Shown one piece after another: positions 41,862 to 51,269 of a stretch of DNA of 64,000 nt; position 1 is the first letter of the stretch; every line of letters begins with the position of its first letter. Location: assembly GCF_001457835.1 (NCBI RefSeq), contig NZ_LN898230.1, positions 947,600-1,011,599 on the forward strand, written 5' to 3'. Source of the stretch: Fenollaria timonensis (GTDB lineage Bacteria; Bacillota; Clostridia; Tissierellales; Peptoniphilaceae). Both the position numbers and the translations under genes were made by a program. The notes beneath the pieces are model-generated. The model was not told the DNA's origin, did not search any database, and was given only the letters and a program-made list of their open reading frames with translations.

Positions 41862-42528
41862 CTTTTTTCTCCAGCTTATATCCATAGCCGCGAACCGTGC
41901 TTATTATATCCTTTTCAGAGCCAAGTGAGTTTCTAAGCATCTTGATGTGAGTGTCAACAGTTCTATTGTCCCCGAAGAAATCGTAGCCCCAAACATTTTC
42001 AAGTATAGTCTCACGCGATAGAGCTATGCCTTCGTTTTGAGCTAGATAAGCAAGTAGCTCATACTCCTTTGGTGTTAAATCTAATTTTTTGTCATTAATA
42101 AAAGCTTCTCTCGCATCAAAATCTATTTTCAAGCTTCCATTGTGATAAATATTTGCCTTTACATTGCTCACGTGTCTTGCAAGTATCGCCTTTACCCTCG
42201 CCATAACTTCACGCGGGCTAAATGGCTTAACAACGTAATCATCGATACCTATCTCAAATCCATAAAGCTTGTCGTACTCCTCGCCTTTTGCGCTAAGAAC
42301 AAGAACTGGCACGTCCTTTACTTCCTTAATCCTCTTGTAAGCCGAGAAGCCATCAAGCTTTGGCATCATTATATCTAAGATGATAAGGTCTATATCATTA
42401 TTATTAACTTTGTTAAGAGCGTCGATGCCATCAACTGCCTCGATCACGTCATAGCCATTAATGACGGAGTACTCCTTAAGCACGTTTCTTATATTTTCAT
42501 CATCATCAGCTATAAGTATAGCCCCCAT
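41851..42528 (-). CDS. OmpR-family response regulator
   Basis: 225 residues. A receiver domain (ADDDENIRNVL; phospho-Asp in LIILDIMMPKLDG; Lys in VVKPFSPREV) precedes a winged-helix domain (LTPKEYELLAYLAQNEG, WGYDFFGDNRTVDTHIKMLRNSL as two runs: WGYDFFGDNRTVDTH and IKMLRNSLG). First gene of the kinase-CobQ-CbiB operon. Regulators of this type bind 11-bp direct repeats, as found at 38105-38148; a link is only a hypothesis. Confidence 0.92.
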   Translation of the reverse strand: MGAILIADDDENIRNVLKEYSVINGYDVIEAVDGIDALNKVNNNDIDLIILDIMMPKLDGFSAYKRIKEVKDVPVLVLSAKGEEYDKLYGFEIGIDDYVVKPFSPREVMARVKAILARHVSNVKANIYHNGSLKIDFDAREAFINDKKLDLTPKEYELLAYLAQNEGIALSRETILENVWGYDFFGDNRTVDTHIKMLRNSLGSEKDIISTVRGYGYKLEKKDEE

Positions 42529-42591
42529 ATCATCACCTCTATCAATTTTTACCCGATAATAATCTTTTTAAACGCTTTATATACAAGTAGA

Positions 42592-42609
42592 GCCTTGCAT
42601 TAACAAGGC
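42592..42609. terminator. Hairpin between glutaredoxin-like gene and regulator operon
   Basis: GCCTTG/CAAGGC stem with six-base loop, 3' of the glutaredoxin-like gene. No clear T run. Confidence 0.4.
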
Positions 42610-42617
42610 CCATGTAA

Positions 42618-42902
42618 TTATTTTAAACTGTCTAGATATTCCTTAAGCTCATCTATATCTAGTATGGCTCTTTCGTTGTCACCAAGTATAAGAGCTGGTA
42701 TGCCGATGTTGCCAGCGCTCTTTACTCCGTCAAATTCGCTCATTGTGTCTCTTGCCTTTAAAAACTTTTTCATGCTCGCAAGATTTTCTGTTATGTCTAG
42801 GTACAAGAAGCGTACGCCCGACTCGTCCATCACTTCTTTAAACGGTCCGCAGTCTGGACACATAGAGCTACCAAAAACTATCTTCTTTTGTACTTTACTC
42901 AT
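42618..42902 (-). CDS. Glutaredoxin-like thiol-disulfide protein
   Basis: 94 residues of thioredoxin fold. The redox motif CPDC is at about 15-18 (FGSSMCPDCGPFKEVM), and the cis-proline region is IGIPALILGD near 67. It resembles the glutaredoxin-related proteins of anaerobes. The partner is unknown. Confidence 0.8.
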   Translation of the reverse strand: MSKVQKKIVFGSSMCPDCGPFKEVMDESGVRFLYLDITENLASMKKFLKARDTMSEFDGVKSAGNIGIPALILGDNERAILDIDELKEYLDSLK

Positions 42903-42978
42903 TTCATTTCTCCTTTACTAATATATTTACTATTTATCTTATCTTCATTGTAATGGTAATGGCAGTTTTTGTCAAGAA

Positions 42979-43010
42979 AAAAGAAAGAGCTAAGTTAATA
43001 GATCTTTCTT
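42979..43010 (-). terminator. Terminator after the anchored protein gene
   Basis: AGAAAGA/TCTTTCT stem on the minus strand with a T-rich tail, after the stop at 43021. Confidence 0.55.
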
Positions 43011-43020
43011 CAAATCAATA

Positions 43021-44049
43021 CTAATTACTAAATACACCAAGTTTATCTGAAATAAATTCTTGCTTGCCGTCTCCATCTATCTTTATGGTGTAGACGCTTT
43101 GAACGACATAGCCTTTGTCACTATCGCCTCTTTTCATAAGAAGTGCAGAATATAATTTACCATCTTCAATATCATAAGTGACTTCTGTAAGTATCATATC
43201 ATCTTCTTTGTGTGCTGACTTTTTATTAAGTTTAACTTCATTAATGAAGCCGGACTTAAAGTTTTCAAGCTCCGCAATCTTCTCTTTGATGTACTCTTCA
43301 TCAGCTACTTCATCAAAAGTTTTATCATAGTCTTCATCAGAGACAGGTGAACTTGGTGCTTTCCAATCAAAGTCTTTATATTCCTTTTCAAGGGCATATT
43401 CTTTGCCTTCATTCCACCTTTTCAAATCAATTTTAAATATAGGCATCTTAATATTATTTTCTATGCTAATATCATCAATCGCATCTCTATCGACATTATC
43501 TAAAGCTATATCGTGCTCTTTAATTTTCTTAATATCATCTAAACTCACATTGCCCGCTGCAATTATGACAGGCTTAATCTCACTTGTATCTACATAGTTA
43601 ATACCATCTTTTCTTTCAAGCTTGTAATCATTAACTGCTATCACTATAGACTTAAGAAAGTCTTTATAATAAATTTTTCCTATGCTATTTGTGTAGTTTT
43701 TATTAAAGACAGAGTTTTGATACTCACCATCAACAAAGCTGTTCTTGACATTATATACAAGTTCTTTAACGTTCCAAGCGTCCTTTTTAGCTGATTGGCT
43801 AAATCTTGAATAATCCTTCCAATACTTCATTATGTCAAGGTCATCAAGGTAAATGCTTCCAGTGAATTCATCAGCGGCAAAAAACTTGTGCTTATAATTT
43901 AAATCCATATGCAAAATTGATTCGCTCCACTTGCCATCTCTATATACAAAGGCTTTCACATCACTTGTATATGGAAAGCTAAGTACTCCAAATCTAATAA
44001 AAAAGATTATTGCCAATATGATTATAATTATTATTGTTTTCTTTTTCAT
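43021..44049 (-). CDS. Membrane-anchored protein of unknown function
   Basis: 342 residues. One N-terminal membrane segment (KKKTIIIIIILAIIFFIRFG), then an extracellular part rich in Asp/Glu/Lys/Tyr with no family I recognise. The pattern of short beta stretches (FTGSIYLDDLDI, DMILTEVTYDIEDGKLY) suggests a mainly beta fold. It is monocistronic, with hairpins on both sides. Confidence 0.7.
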   Translation of the reverse strand: MKKKTIIIIIILAIIFFIRFGVLSFPYTSDVKAFVYRDGKWSESILHMDLNYKHKFFAADEFTGSIYLDDLDIMKYWKDYSRFSQSAKKDAWNVKELVYNVKNSFVDGEYQNSVFNKNYTNSIGKIYYKDFLKSIVIAVNDYKLERKDGINYVDTSEIKPVIIAAGNVSLDDIKKIKEHDIALDNVDRDAIDDISIENNIKMPIFKIDLKRWNEGKEYALEKEYKDFDWKAPSSPVSDEDYDKTFDEVADEEYIKEKIAELENFKSGFINEVKLNKKSAHKEDDMILTEVTYDIEDGKLYSALLMKRGDSDKGYVVQSVYTIKIDGDGKQEFISDKLGVFSN

Positions 44050-44107
44050 ATTGAACGCCTCCTTACTTAAGATAATTATATCACATTTAGAAATATTTGT
44101 GCAAAAA

Positions 44108-44134
44108 AAGAAAGACCATATAGATCTTTCTTTA
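44108..44134 (-). terminator. leuS terminator
   Basis: AAAGAAAGA/TCTTTCTTT stem followed by T residues on the minus strand, just after the leuS stop. It ends the map-to-leuS operon. Confidence 0.65.
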
Positions 44135-44138
44135 TAAA

Positions 44139-46550
44139 CTATTTGATTACTACTGTAAATATTTTGTTCTTAACGTAAATTTCTTTAACGATGTTCTTGC
44201 CTTGCTTTGACTTTTCAAAAAGTTCGTGTGCGTAAACTTTTTCTTTTACTTCGTCTTCAGAGGCATCTCTATCGATCTCAACTGTGTATCTAACCTTGCC
44301 ATTGAATTGAACTGGTATCTCTATTGTTTTGATTATGGTTTTGTCTTCATCAAAGCTTGGCCAAGTTGATTTATAAAGTTCTGTATCGAAGCCCACCATC
44401 TCGTTGATTTCTTCTGTGATGTGTGGTGCAATTGGATATAGAAGTGTGATGTATGTCTTAAGCTCTTTTCTTGTGATGCTTCCCTTTGAAGTAATCTTGT
44501 TAAGTAGCTCCATAAGTTTAGCAACTGCTGTGTTGAACTTTAAGTTTTCAAAGTCTTCTGAAACTTTTTTAATAGTGATGTGAAAATCTTGTTCTAAGTC
44601 TTTAGAATAGTTTTCATCGTCATTGACTATGTCCATCAAGCGATAAACTCTTTCAAGGAACTTTCTTGAGCCTTGTATACCAGTCTCTGACCACATAGCA
44701 ACTTTTTCGTAGTCGCCCATGAACATTTCGAAAACTCTTAGTGTGTCTGCGCCATACTCTTCAACTATATCATCTGTATTTATTACGTTGCCTCTTGACT
44801 TACTCATCTTTTCTCCGTCTTGAGCAAGTAGCATACCATGTGATGTTCTCTTTTGATATGGTTCGCTTGTTGGTACTACGCCTATGTCATATAGGAACTT
44901 ATTCCAGAATCTTGAGTATAGTAAGTGAAGTGTAGTGTGCTCCATACCACCGTTGTACCAATCAACTGGCATCCAGTATTTAAGTGCGTCCATGGATGCT
45001 GGTGCAGTAGCGCATTTTGGATCAGTGTATCTTAAGAAGTACCAGCTTGATCCAGCCCAGTTAGGCATAGTGTCAGTCTCTCTCTTAGCAGGTCCGCCGC
45101 AATGAGGACAAGTTGTATTAACAAAGCTATCGATCTTAGCTAGTGGTGACTCGCCTGTATCTGTTGGTTCGTACGCTTCAACGTCTGGTAATGTTAGTGG
45201 TAGATCCTCTTCATTAAGTGGCACCCATCCGCATTTTTCGCAATATACCATAGGGATAGGCTCTCCCCAATATCTTTGTCTTGAGAAGACCCAGTCTCTT
45301 AGCTTGTAGTTTGTCTTAACAACGCCTACTTTTTTATCTTCAAAATATTTAATAATCTTTTTCTTTGCTTCGTCAACTGATAGACCATTTAAAAAGTCTG
45401 AGTTAACAAGCGTACCTTTTTGTGTATCAGTGTATGCTTCTTTACTAATGTCGCCACCAGAGATAACTTCTTTTATCTCTTCGCCAAAGGCTTTTGCGAA
45501 GTCATAGTCCCTTTGGTCGTGACCAGGTACCGCCATGATAGCACCTGTACCGTAAGTCATTAATACGTAGTCTGATACATAGATGGCAATCTTTACTCCA
45601 TTAGCAGGGTTAATAGCTGTTAGGCCATCAATTTTAACGCCTGTCTTTTCTTTAACAAGTTCTGTTCTTTCAAAATCAGATTTTAATTTTGCCTTATTTT
45701 GATATTCATGAACTTCGTCAATATTTTTGATAGTATTTTTATACTTTTCTATAAGCGGATGCTCTGGTGAGATAACCATGTATGATACACCGAAGATGGT
45801 ATCTGGTCTAGTTGTATAAACTTTTAGCTTGTCATCTACTTCGTCTATGTCAAAGTCAAGCTCCATACCGTGGCTTCTGCCTATCCAGTTAACTTGTTGT
45901 GTCTTAACTCTATCGATGAAGTCAACTGTGTCAAGGTCATCTATAAGTCTGTCAGCATACTTAGTTATAGCAAGCATCCATTGTGTTTTAACTCTGTGTT
46001 CAACTGTGTGTCCGCATCTTTCGCAGTGGCCTTGAATAACTTCTTCGTTCGCAAGACCAATCTTACAGCTTGGGCACCAGTTAATGTTCATTTCCTTTTT
46101 ATAAGCAAGACCTTTTTTGAATAGTTGTATAAATATCCATTGAGTCCACTTATAATATTCTGGATCAGTTGTGTTTATCTCTCTATCCCAGTCAAAGGAT
46201 AGTCCCAGTGATGTCAACTGATGCTTGAAGTGAGCAACATTTCTTTTAGTAACATCCTTTGGATTCATTTTGTGCTTTATGGCATAATTTTCAGTTGGTA
46301 GACCAAAAGCGTCCCAGCCCATTGGGTACAAAACGTTGTAGCCCTCAAGTCTTCTCTTTCTAGCAACTATGTCAAGCGCTGTGTAACTCCTTGGGTGACC
46401 AACGTGTAGTCCCTCTCCTGATGGGTATGGGAACTCAACCATTAAAAAGTATTTTGGTTTATCTGAATCGTTTTCTGCGTGAAAGGCTTTATTGTCAGCC
46501 CAAATCTTTTGCCATTTGCCTTCGACATCTTTATGATTATATTCTTTCAT
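44139..46550 (-). CDS. leuS: Leucyl-tRNA synthetase
   Basis: 803 residues, class Ia. HIGH-type motif [17 protein letters not shown] near 36-52, zinc-type cysteines (CPSCKIG, CERCG), the CP1 editing domain (about 220-400, with [14 protein letters not shown] and [15 protein letters not shown]) and KMSKS motif [12 protein letters not shown] near 590. Full length. Nine bases after asnS. Confidence 0.97.
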   Translation of the reverse strand: MKEYNHKDVEGKWQKIWADNKAFHAENDSDKPKYFLMVEFPYPSGEGLHVGHPRSYTALDIVARKRRLEGYNVLYPMGWDAFGLPTENYAIKHKMNPKDVTKRNVAHFKHQLTSLGLSFDWDREINTTDPEYYKWTQWIFIQLFKKGLAYKKEMNINWCPSCKIGLANEEVIQGHCERCGHTVEHRVKTQWMLAITKYADRLIDDLDTVDFIDRVKTQQVNWIGRSHGMELDFDIDEVDDKLKVYTTRPDTIFGVSYMVISPEHPLIEKYKNTIKNIDEVHEYQNKAKLKSDFERTELVKEKTGVKIDGLTAINPANGVKIAIYVSDYVLMTYGTGAIMAVPGHDQRDYDFAKAFGEEIKEVISGGDISKEAYTDTQKGTLVNSDFLNGLSVDEAKKKIIKYFEDKKVGVVKTNYKLRDWVFSRQRYWGEPIPMVYCEKCGWVPLNEEDLPLTLPDVEAYEPTDTGESPLAKIDSFVNTTCPHCGGPAKRETDTMPNWAGSSWYFLRYTDPKCATAPASMDALKYWMPVDWYNGGMEHTTLHLLYSRFWNKFLYDIGVVPTSEPYQKRTSHGMLLAQDGEKMSKSRGNVINTDDIVEEYGADTLRVFEMFMGDYEKVAMWSETGIQGSRKFLERVYRLMDIVNDDENYSKDLEQDFHITIKKVSEDFENLKFNTAVAKLMELLNKITSKGSITRKELKTYITLLYPIAPHITEEINEMVGFDTELYKSTWPSFDEDKTIIKTIEIPVQFNGKVRYTVEIDRDASEDEVKEKVYAHELFEKSKQGKNIVKEIYVKNKIFTVVIK

Positions 46551-46559
46551 AGCGCCCTC

Positions 46560-47942
46560 CTAAAATTCGCAGTGATGAACTGTTCTTGGGAATGGTAGGA
46601 CGTCTCTGATATTTTCAATACCTGTTATATACATGATAAGTCTTTCAAAACCAAGTCCATAGCCAGAGTGAACTACTGAGCCATACTTTCTAAGGTCCAT
46701 ATACCAGTCATATGAATCCATATCAAGACCTAATTCATTAATTCTCTTTTCAAGCTTATCGTAGTCTTCTTCCCTTTGTGAACCGCCGACAATTTCGCCA
46801 ATGCCAGGAACTAAGCAGTCCATAGCAGCAACTGTCTTATTATCTGGGTTGAGCTTCATGTAGAAGGCCTTGATGTCCTTTGGATAATCTGTTACGAAGA
46901 TTGGTTTTTTGAATATTTGTTCAGTTAAATATCTTTCGTGTTCTGTTTGTAGGTCCATGCCCCATTCAACTTTGACATCAAATTTTTCTTCGTGTTCTTT
47001 TAGTATTTCTATAGCTCTAGTGTAAGTAACTCTTTCGAAATCTGAGTTTCTAACGTGATTTAATCTATCGATTAGACCCTTGTCAACGAATTGATTGCAG
47101 AATTCTATTTCTTCCTTAGCATTTTCCATAACATAGTTAATAACGTACTTAAGCATAGCTTCAGCCACGTCCATGTTTTGATTGTTATCCATAAATGCCA
47201 TTTCTGGTTCTATCATCCAAAATTCTGCCGCATGTCTAGTTGTATTTGAATTTTCCGCTCTGAATGTAGGTCCAAAAGTATATATCTTTGAGAAAGCCAT
47301 GGCAAATGTTTCGCCCTCTAATTGACCTGATACTGTTAAGTGAGTTGGTTTGTCAAAGAAGTCTTGACTGTAGTCAACAGCGCCATCTTCTGTTCTTGGC
47401 GGATTATCAATGTCAAGTGTAGTTACTTGGAACATTTCGCCTGCACCTTCAGCGTCTGATGCTGTAAGTATTGGTGTGTGTACATAAACGAAGTCTTGTT
47501 CGTTAAAAAATTTGTGTATAGCAAAAGCTGCTAGTGATCTAATTCTATAAGCTGCTCTAAAAAGGTTAGCTCTTGGTCTTAAGTGAGCTATGCTTCTTAA
47601 GAATTCCATTGAGTGACGCTTATTTTGTAGTGGATAATCAGCTGTTGAGTCGCCTAAGACTTCAATCTCTTCTGCCTTGATCTCAAAAGCTTGTTTATTA
47701 TTTGGTGTAAGAACTACTTTGCCCTTTACTCTGATTGACGCACTTAGATATAGCTTTGATACTCTTTCAAAGTTTTCTAGTGTGTTATCATAAACGACTT
47801 GAACACTATTAAAGAAGGATCCGTCATTAATTTCAATGAAGCCGAATTCTTTTTGTGCTCTTAAATTTTTAATCCAAGCTTGAACCTCAACAGTCTTGCC
47901 GTCAAGCTCCTTATAGCTCTTATAAATTTCTCTAATATCCAT
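46560..47942 (-). CDS. asnS: Asparaginyl-tRNA synthetase
   Basis: 460 residues, class IIb. An N-terminal OB-fold anticodon domain (about 1-100, [21 protein letters not shown]) is followed by the catalytic core with [25 protein letters not shown] and the C-terminal motif 3 [15 protein letters not shown]. The [20 protein letters not shown] pattern separates AsnRS from AspRS. Co-transcribed with leuS. Confidence 0.95.
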   Translation of the reverse strand: MDIREIYKSYKELDGKTVEVQAWIKNLRAQKEFGFIEINDGSFFNSVQVVYDNTLENFERVSKLYLSASIRVKGKVVLTPNNKQAFEIKAEEIEVLGDSTADYPLQNKRHSMEFLRSIAHLRPRANLFRAAYRIRSLAAFAIHKFFNEQDFVYVHTPILTASDAEGAGEMFQVTTLDIDNPPRTEDGAVDYSQDFFDKPTHLTVSGQLEGETFAMAFSKIYTFGPTFRAENSNTTRHAAEFWMIEPEMAFMDNNQNMDVAEAMLKYVINYVMENAKEEIEFCNQFVDKGLIDRLNHVRNSDFERVTYTRAIEILKEHEEKFDVKVEWGMDLQTEHERYLTEQIFKKPIFVTDYPKDIKAFYMKLNPDNKTVAAMDCLVPGIGEIVGGSQREEDYDKLEKRINELGLDMDSYDWYMDLRKYGSVVHSGYGLGFERLIMYITGIENIRDVLPFPRTVHHCEF

Positions 47943-47952
47943 ACTCTCACTC

Positions 47953-48693
47953 CTATTTATAATCTTCTACTGTAATAGTTTCAATTACAACGTCTTCAAG
48001 AGGTTTGTCGTTTTCATTAACTTGTGATTTTGCAATCTCGTCAACAACGTCCATGCCCTCATATACTTCGCCAAAAACTGTGTGCTTGTAATCAAGCCAG
48101 AATGCGCCGCCTATCTTTTTATAAGCATCAACAACAGCCTTTGGATATCCCTTTTCTTCGCCAGCTTCTTCCATTTGTTTGATTATGTCATCTTGAACAG
48201 CTTGGCCTTGTACTATGAAGAATTGTGATCCGTTAGTATTAGGACCAGCATTTGCCATGCATAGAGCGCCTCTGAAGTTTCTTGTGTTTATATCAAATTC
48301 GTCTTCAAATGCATCGCCCCAGATACTTTCTCCGCCAGTTCCGTTACCATTAGGGTCGCCGCCTTGTATCATAAAGCCATTAATAACTCTATGGAAGATT
48401 AGATTGTCATAGTATTTATCTTCAGCGTGTTTAGTAAAGTTCTCAACTGCCTTTGGAGCTACTTCAGGAAATAGTTTTACCTTGATATCGCCCTTATTAG
48501 TCTTGATAGTCGCTATCTTGTCTCCTGCTTTTGGATTTTGTAGTTGAACAAGTTCTGCATCGTCTGTAGTTACTTCGCTTTCGCTTCTTTCTTTTTTCAT
48601 TTCACTCTCACCGCCATTGTCATTATTTTTGCTACATGCTGTTAAGCTAAGGCACATAGCCATCGTTAGTAATAATAAAATTATCTTTTTCAT
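47953..48693 (-). CDS. Peptidyl-prolyl cis-trans isomerase (cyclophilin) lipoprotein
   Basis: 246 residues. A lipoprotein signal with lipobox LTAC ([20 protein letters not shown]) precedes an acidic linker, then a cyclophilin domain (about 65-245): [42 protein letters not shown] and [16 protein letters not shown]. It should help fold secreted proteins on the outer face of the membrane. Confidence 0.94.
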   Translation of the reverse strand: MKKIILLLLTMAMCLSLTACSKNNDNGGESEMKKERSESEVTTDDAELVQLQNPKAGDKIATIKTNKGDIKVKLFPEVAPKAVENFTKHAEDKYYDNLIFHRVINGFMIQGGDPNGNGTGGESIWGDAFEDEFDINTRNFRGALCMANAGPNTNGSQFFIVQGQAVQDDIIKQMEEAGEEKGYPKAVVDAYKKIGGAFWLDYKHTVFGEVYEGMDVVDEIAKSQVNENDKPLEDVVIETITVEDYK

Positions 48694-48701
48694 AATTCCT
48701 C

Positions 48702-49040
48702 CTACTTAAGTATTCTTTTTTGACTCACTATATTTACATCCAAGTCTAAAATATTTTCCTTTATTACATCGCCTACATTTATAGGCGCCTTCGCACGTAA
48801 ATCAAATATTTCTTTTAATATCGCTTGATGATAAATTTTCTTTACTTTCTTATCAGTCTTTACAGGGAGGCCCGAAACCATCTGACTGTCTATCCTAATC
48901 TTGCCATAAACGTAGTCATCCTCTTCTTCAAGAAGGCTCTTTGCGTAATTATATCCTCTTCCGCAGCGATTGCCAGAAATTTCTTCGCCATTGATTTTTA
49001 TTCTGCAGCATACTGGGCAGCAGACGCATTGTACTATCAT
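48702..49040 (-). CDS. DUF1667 family cysteine-motif protein
   Basis: 112 residues. The N-terminal [14 protein letters not shown] and [13 protein letters not shown] and the later [14 protein letters not shown] and [15 protein letters not shown] match the DUF1667 pattern, a small cysteine protein normally encoded beside an anaerobic glycerol-3-phosphate dehydrogenase-like oxidoreductase. No such gene is here. Function unknown. It overlaps the MATE gene by four bases. Confidence 0.75.
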   Translation of the reverse strand: MIVQCVCCPVCCRIKINGEEISGNRCGRGYNYAKSLLEEEDDYVYGKIRIDSQMVSGLPVKTDKKVKKIYHQAILKEIFDLRAKAPINVGDVIKENILDLDVNIVSQKRILK

Positions 49041-50389
49041 GCTATCACCTTCGGTTCTATCTCTTTTTTAAGTATAATCTTAAACCAAACATAAGCAACT
49101 ATCCCTTTTAATATTGACGATAGTGATATTGCTATCCAAACGCCATCTAGACCATAATATTTCATAAATATCATTGCAAATGGTATACGCATTAAATTTA
49201 GAACTACGCCTGAATATGATGGCTCCTTCGTTCTGCCTATGCCATTGAAGAATCCTGTTACACCTATCTCTATAACCATAAATAATTGTGAATATCCAAG
49301 TATTCTTAAGTAGTCGGCTCCTGCCTGCATTGCTACCGGATCGTCTGGTAAAAACGCTGCAAATATCGGCTGAGCAAATACTATAAGTAATAGTGATGTA
49401 GCTGTTCCTAGTGTCGCCATGATTCTCATGGATTTCTTAAAGCCAAGAACTATCCTATCGTAAGTGCCTTTACCATAGTTTTGTCCAGTAAAAGCAGTGT
49501 TAGCAACAGAAAAGCCGTTTGCCGTCATCCAAGATATTGACTCAATTTGCGAGCCTATTGACATGGCTGAAACTGCATAGGCACCAAGCTTTGTTAAGTA
49601 GCCTGTTAAAACCATAGATACTGATGCGTGGCACGCTTCCATAAGCGTCATTGGTACGCCAAGTTTAAGTATATGCATAGTTATTTCTGATGGCACTTTC
49701 TTTAGATAATTCACTCTTACATAGATCAGGTCATTCTTAAAGCCTATGTAGATATATATAAGGAAGATTACTAAGGTCGCTATAACTGATGCAATCGCAG
49801 TACCCATCGCTCCCATGTGAAAAACAAAGATGAAAACTGGGTCCAAGACCATGTTTATAAGTAAACCTATGGAGCTAATTATAAATGGAGTCTTGCTGTT
49901 ACCCATGCTATTGAATGTCGAAGCAAATAATGGGTTTAAGAACATAAAGACTAGTCCAAAGGCAATCGCCACCATGTATTCACTTGCTAATTCTTGAACT
50001 GCCGCATCGCCTTCTTTGAATGAGTATAAGCCAATTAGCTCATTATGAAAAATTATAAATATGGCTGTGATTGTCATAGAGATTAAAAATCCTAGCCTAA
50101 AGCCACCGCCAATATAATTCTTAGTATTTTCTAAATCCGATTTACCAAAGCTTTGTGAAACGCCGACAGATAGACCTACCTGACAAAGTATAATCAGTGA
50201 ACTTATTAGCCAAAGGTACTGACCAACTATGCCTACAGCTGCAACTGCTTGTGTACCGACTTTGCCGAGCCAAAACATATCTGTGATTTGGTATGACATC
50301 TGTAGTAAAGATGTCCCCATAAGTGGAATCGCTAGCTTAAACAGAATCGGCGATATCTCTCCTTGTGTTAAGTCTCTAGTCTCTGTCAT
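49037..50389 (-). CDS. MATE-family efflux transporter
   Basis: 450 residues with twelve membrane helices in two MatE halves (LFKLAIPLMGTSLLQMSYQITDMFWLG at the start, then VPMTLMEACHASVSMVLTGYL opening the second half near 240). Family members expel drugs or metabolites using Na+ or H+. The gene lies one base after map. Confidence 0.93.
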   Translation of the reverse strand: MTETRDLTQGEISPILFKLAIPLMGTSLLQMSYQITDMFWLGKVGTQAVAAVGIVGQYLWLISSLIILCQVGLSVGVSQSFGKSDLENTKNYIGGGFRLGFLISMTITAIFIIFHNELIGLYSFKEGDAAVQELASEYMVAIAFGLVFMFLNPLFASTFNSMGNSKTPFIISSIGLLINMVLDPVFIFVFHMGAMGTAIASVIATLVIFLIYIYIGFKNDLIYVRVNYLKKVPSEITMHILKLGVPMTLMEACHASVSMVLTGYLTKLGAYAVSAMSIGSQIESISWMTANGFSVANTAFTGQNYGKGTYDRIVLGFKKSMRIMATLGTATSLLLIVFAQPIFAAFLPDDPVAMQAGADYLRILGYSQLFMVIEIGVTGFFNGIGRTKEPSYSGVVLNLMRIPFAMIFMKYYGLDGVWIAISLSSILKGIVAYVWFKIILKKEIEPKVIA

Positions 50390-51148
50390 CTACACATCTC
50401 CTTGATCCGTCGTTATAATCACACCATTATCGGTTAAAGCAAGAGTGTGTTCAAATTGTACGCACTTGCTGCCATCTTTTGTTCTAGCAGTCCAGCCATT
50501 CTTATCAAGCTTCATCGCTGCAGAGCCCATGCAAATCATTGGCTCTATCGTAAAAGCCATGCCCTTAACAATTCTTGGTCCTTTTACGCCAGCATTGTAG
50601 TGAAAAACTTGTGGATCTTCATGCATGTTCTTGCCGATGCCGTGACCAATAAATTCTTTTACTATAGAATATCCCTTAGGTCTTGTAAATGCTTCGATAC
50701 ACTTACCTATCTCCCCTACACGAACATTCTCATCAACAATGCTGATAGCCTTGTACATAGCCTCTCTTGTGTGATCAAATAGCTTTTGATCCTCTTCAGA
50801 AAGTTTTCCTACAGCGTAGGACCAGCAAGAGTCCGCCATCCAGCCTTTGTAATTGACAACCATGTCGATGGAGATGATGTCGCCATCTTTAAGAACTACA
50901 TCATCGCTTGGAAAGCCGTGGCATATCTCGTCGTTAACTGATGCGCATATAGCGTAAGGAAAGCCTTGATAACCTTTTTGCTCTGGGTAAGCGCCTTGAC
51001 TCACTATGAAGTCATCAACAAAGTCGTTTAACTCCATAGTCGTAACGCCCTCTTTAACCTTATCTCTTAGTGCATGATGAACGCTAATAAGTATCTTGCC
51101 TGCGTCAATCATCTTATTAATTTGATCTTTTGTCTTTAAATATATCAT
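50390..51148 (-). CDS. map: Methionine aminopeptidase, type I
   Basis: 252 residues. Metal ligands are visible: H in GFPYAICASVNDEICHGFP near 79, D in GDIISIDMVVNYKGWMADS near 92-103, H in FIGHGIGKNMHEDPQV near 170, and E in TIEPMIC near 205. An AAGGAG site precedes the ATG. It begins the map-MATE-DUF1667-cyclophilin-asnS-leuS operon. Confidence 0.96.
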   Translation of the reverse strand: MIYLKTKDQINKMIDAGKILISVHHALRDKVKEGVTTMELNDFVDDFIVSQGAYPEQKGYQGFPYAICASVNDEICHGFPSDDVVLKDGDIISIDMVVNYKGWMADSCWSYAVGKLSEEDQKLFDHTREAMYKAISIVDENVRVGEIGKCIEAFTRPKGYSIVKEFIGHGIGKNMHEDPQVFHYNAGVKGPRIVKGMAFTIEPMICMGSAAMKLDKNGWTARTKDGSKCVQFEHTLALTDNGVIITTDQGDV

Positions 51149-51176
51149 ATAATACTCCTTTTAAGTCTATTCTATT

Positions 51177-51205
51177 ATTATATATATTTTAGCCCAATAT
51201 GTCAA
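51177..51205 (-). promoter_or_regulatory. Promoter of the map operon
   Basis: TTGACA (51200-51205) and TATAAT (51177-51182) with a 17-base spacer, minus strand. The -35 touches the terminator stem of the upstream P-type ATPase gene. Confidence 0.85.
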
Positions 51206-51253
51206 GAAGTTCACAGCATATAGACAATATATCTATTAACTGTGAACTTCTTG
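51204..51253 (-). terminator. Terminator of the P-type ATPase gene
   Basis: AAGAAGTTCACAG/CTGTGAACTTCTT, a 13-bp perfect stem with a 24-base AT-rich loop, 3' of the ATPase stop. Confidence 0.7.
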
Positions 51254-51269
51254 TAAAGCTCTTATTAAA

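Noticed and set aside
49037-50389. MATE transporter as part of the peptide system
   Set aside because: It is in a housekeeping operon (map to leuS) 11 kb away, with no link to the peptide locus.
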